Assembly (NCBI GenBank): GCA_002408385.1
Contig: DHSB01000102.1
Location: 52,442-69,233, forward strand
DNA length: 16,792 nucleotides
Reading direction: 5' to 3'
From: Myxococcales bacterium UBA5297
GTDB taxonomy: Bacteria > Myxococcota > Myxococcia > Myxococcales > UBA5297
Of this stretch, positions 15,404-16,792 are shown one piece after another. The notes under the pieces were generated by a model that saw only the letters and a list, made by a program, of their open reading frames with translations, was not told where the DNA came from and did no database searches. The position numbers and the translations under genes are program-made. Every line of letters begins with the position of its first letter. The stretch's first letter is position 1.

Positions 15404-16603
15404 TTATGGCGCCTCCTGGCAGTACCCCTCGAAGCAGACCAGGCCCCCGCAGCAGTCCTCGTTCCCGGCGCAGAAGCCACCGAGATTGGTGCAGGCGCAG
15501 ACGCCGTCGACGCAGTTGTAGGAGCAGCACGCTTCGTGGTTGCCGCACGGCTGGCCAATGTCGCCGCAGCAATAGATCGCGCGGTTGCACCTCAGCCCAT
15601 CGCAGCAGTCGCTGCTCGAGGCGCACTCGTACCAGAGCTCGGAGCACTCGAAGTAGCAGTGGCCATAGTTGCAAATCCCCCGGCAGCACTCCTCGTCACC
15701 CGAGCAGCCCTGCCCGCTCGCCTTGCAGTTGGTGCAAAAGCCGCCGAGGCATTCGCCCAAGCAGCACTCGTTGGTTCCGCCGCAGCTCTCGCCGTCACCT
15801 TTGCAGGTGCACTGGCCGCCCTGGCAGAAGCCGAGCTCGCACTCTCCGCAGCTTCCGCCGCAGCCATCGTCGCCGCACTGCTTGCCGCCGCAATCGGCGC
15901 TACAGGCGATGCAGGCGCCCGCGCTGCTGCAGGCCTGGCTCGGGAGGCACGCGCCGCAAAGGCCACCGCAGCCGTCGTCGCCACAGGCCTTGCCGTCGCA
16001 GTCGGGAGTACAACCCTCGCAACGGCCCGCCGAGTTGCAGTGCTTGCCGTCGTCGCACTGGCCGCACGTGCCGCCGCAGCCGTCGGCGCCGCAGCTCTTG
16101 CCGGCACAGCGTGGCCGGCATTCGCAGAAGAACTGCGCGTTGCAGATCTCCGGGGAGGTGCAGGTCCCGCAGCTCCCGCCGCAGCCGTCGCTGCCACAGA
16201 GCTTGCCCGAGCAGTTGGCCGTACACGGGACGCATTGATAGCCCTGGCAGGCTGTCGACCCGGGGACGCAGCCGCCGCAGGAGCCGCCGCACCCGTCGTC
16301 GCCGCACGCCTTGCCCGCGCAGTTGGGCATGCACGGCGCGACGCACTGGCGCGTGTACGGGTCGCAAGCCCAGCCCGGGCTGCACTCTCCGCACGAGCCG
16401 CCGCACCCGTCGTCCCCGCACATCCTTCCATCGCAGGCCGGCTCGCACGGCGCCTGGCACTGACCGTCCTCGCACACCTCGCCTTCGGCGCAGCAGGCCG
16501 ACTCGCACGGGTTGGCGCAGTCGTCGTCCTTCGAATCGGTCAGAAAACAGCCGGTCGTCGCCACGAGCGCGACCATCGCAAGCGCTAATCGATTCCTCAT
16601 CAT
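15404..16603 (-). CDS. Cys-rich lipoprotein with two kinds of tandem disulfide repeats
   Basis: A 399-residue secreted protein. Tandem ATGs at 16603 and 16600 follow CACGGAGAATCGG, a fair ribosome site. The signal peptide MMRNRLALAMVALVATTGC ends in a lipobox-like TTGC (Cys19), so it should be a surface or periplasmic lipoprotein. Residues 53-267 hold six repeats of 33-38 residues around CGxDGCGGxCGxC, each starting with C-x-G-(K/R). Residues 268-399 hold five units of the form C-x5-CC-x3/4-C-x4/5-C, most with a further Cys, which is a knottin-like spacing. Such CGDDGCGG repeat proteins are frequent in Myxococcota-type genomes and are sometimes mislabelled as tryptophan synthase. There is no catalytic motif. 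Adhesion, matrix or protease-inhibitor roles are only inference. Many Cys residues imply oxidative folding outside the cytoplasm. Confidence 0.9.
   Translation of the reverse strand: MMRNRLALAMVALVATTGCFLTDSKDDDCANPCESACCAEGEVCEDGQCQAPCEPACDGRMCGDDGCGGSCGECSPGWACDPYTRQCVAPCMPNCAGKACGDDGCGGSCGGCVPGSTACQGYQCVPCTANCSGKLCGSDGCGGSCGTCTSPEICNAQFFCECRPRCAGKSCGADGCGGTCGQCDDGKHCNSAGRCEGCTPDCDGKACGDDGCGGLCGACLPSQACSSAGACIACSADCGGKQCGDDGCGGSCGECELGFCQGGQCTCKGDGESCGGTNECCLGECLGGFCTNCKASGQGCSGDEECCRGICNYGHCYFECSELWYECASSSDCCDGLRCNRAIYCCGDIGQPCGNHEACCSYNCVDGVCACTNLGGFCAGNEDCCGGLVCFEGYCQEAP
15407..15802 (-). repeat. Five knottin-like C-CC-C-C coding units
   Basis: These encode residues 268-399. Units start at Cys274, 300, 327, 353 and 378, with spacing C-x5-CC-x3/4-C-x4/5-C. 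Linker Cys residues at 293, 320, 346 and 371 give six Cys per unit in the first four. Protein-level similarity is clearer than DNA-level similarity. Confidence 0.8.
15803..16447 (-). repeat. Six tandem ~108-bp coding repeats (CGDDGCGG module)
   Basis: These encode residues 53-267 of the Cys-rich lipoprotein. Units run between Cys53, 91, 127, 162, 198, 234 and 267. The core codons (GCCGCCGCAGCCGTCGTC on the plus strand and variants) are well kept, while spacers differ, which suggests old tandem duplication under selection for Cys. Confidence 0.9.
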
Positions 16604-16627
16604 CCGATTCTCCGTGCGGTTCGAGGC

Positions 16628-16643
16628 GGCACTGAACTGTGCC
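16628..16643 (-). promoter_or_regulatory. Small dyad in the leader of the Cys-rich lipoprotein gene
   Basis: GGCAC (16628-16632) and GTGCC (16639-16643) flank a 6-base spacer, 25 bases before the start codon. It could be a leader hairpin or a weak operator. In the remaining 150 bases to the window edge I see no gene and no convincing promoter; another small hairpin, CCCC-GAAT-GGGG, lies near 16734. Confidence 0.3.
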
Positions 16644-16792
16644 CTACCTATCACGAGCCTGGGAAACCGAGATGGCTTGGTTTTCGGACTGCGAGCGCGC
16701 TCCTCGCCAGAGAATTCGCGGGCTTCCGGCCAACCCCGAATGGGGCTGATCCAAAACGGCCTATCTCCGAGACCGAATGCCCGATGTCGAAG

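Noticed and set aside
15803..16447. CRISPR-like array
   Set aside because: Periodicity is ~108 bp, units are coding in one frame and vary throughout; this is a protein repeat, not repeat-spacer.
15349..16635. Long plus-strand frames over the Cys-rich lipoprotein gene
   Set aside because: They are repetitive translations (Arg/Ser or Ala/Val) of the complementary repeats, with no signal peptide or ribosome site.

Overview
The window is strongly GC-rich, with G or C in most third codon positions. Several gene types point to the Myxococcota or a close deltaproteobacterial relative: a eukaryote-like Ser/Thr kinase with an HRDVSPEN loop and a C-terminal PEGA-like domain, a calpain-type protease, an RpoH-type sigma factor, bacterial Ku, and a Cys-rich lipoprotein with CGDDGCGG repeats. 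The lineage is inferred from gene content only. There are no rRNA or tRNA genes, CRISPR arrays or transposases.

Layout. 3-1478 (+) is a membrane Ser/Thr kinase cut off at its N-terminus by the window edge. It converges on a minus-strand pair: a membrane-anchored MutS-core ATPase (4286-2430), then a ferrochelatase gene (2446-1482) that carries two frameshifts but keeps its catalytic residues. Divergent from these are a YqgE/AlgH protein (4412-4957), a calpain-like cysteine protease fused to Ig-like repeats (5112-6830) and a small unknown protein (6917-7291). This run ends at a strong intrinsic terminator (7320-7355). A YkgJ-type Cys-cluster protein follows (7367-7879). An rpoH-like sigma factor (8971-8072, -) with its own terminator comes next, then a 490-bp hairpin-dense divergent region and ku (9462-10328, +). 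After ku come a dif/Xer-like site, a short direct repeat and a small lipoprotein gene (10508-11131). About 0.9 kb then shows no believable gene.

The right part is a minus-strand operon resembling the enterobacterial yfgM-bamB pair: a TPR membrane protein (14452-13664), a BamB-like PQQ-propeller lipoprotein (13620-12430) and a MutT-type Nudix hydrolase (12433-12038). It has a good sigma-70-type promoter upstream and a terminator downstream. Divergent from it is a small predicted outer-membrane protein (14661-15176). The window closes with a Cys-rich lipoprotein (16603-15404, -) built from two kinds of tandem disulfide modules.

How the genes fit together. Most are housekeeping or envelope functions: outer-membrane assembly and quality control, heme synthesis, stress sigma factor, DNA end joining and nucleotide sanitation. 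No defence island or biosynthetic cluster is visible. The least ordinary items are the calpain/Ig protein with its upstream dyads, the membrane MutS homologue, the mutually exclusive hairpins ahead of ku, the Xer-like site, and the two-module Cys-rich lipoprotein.
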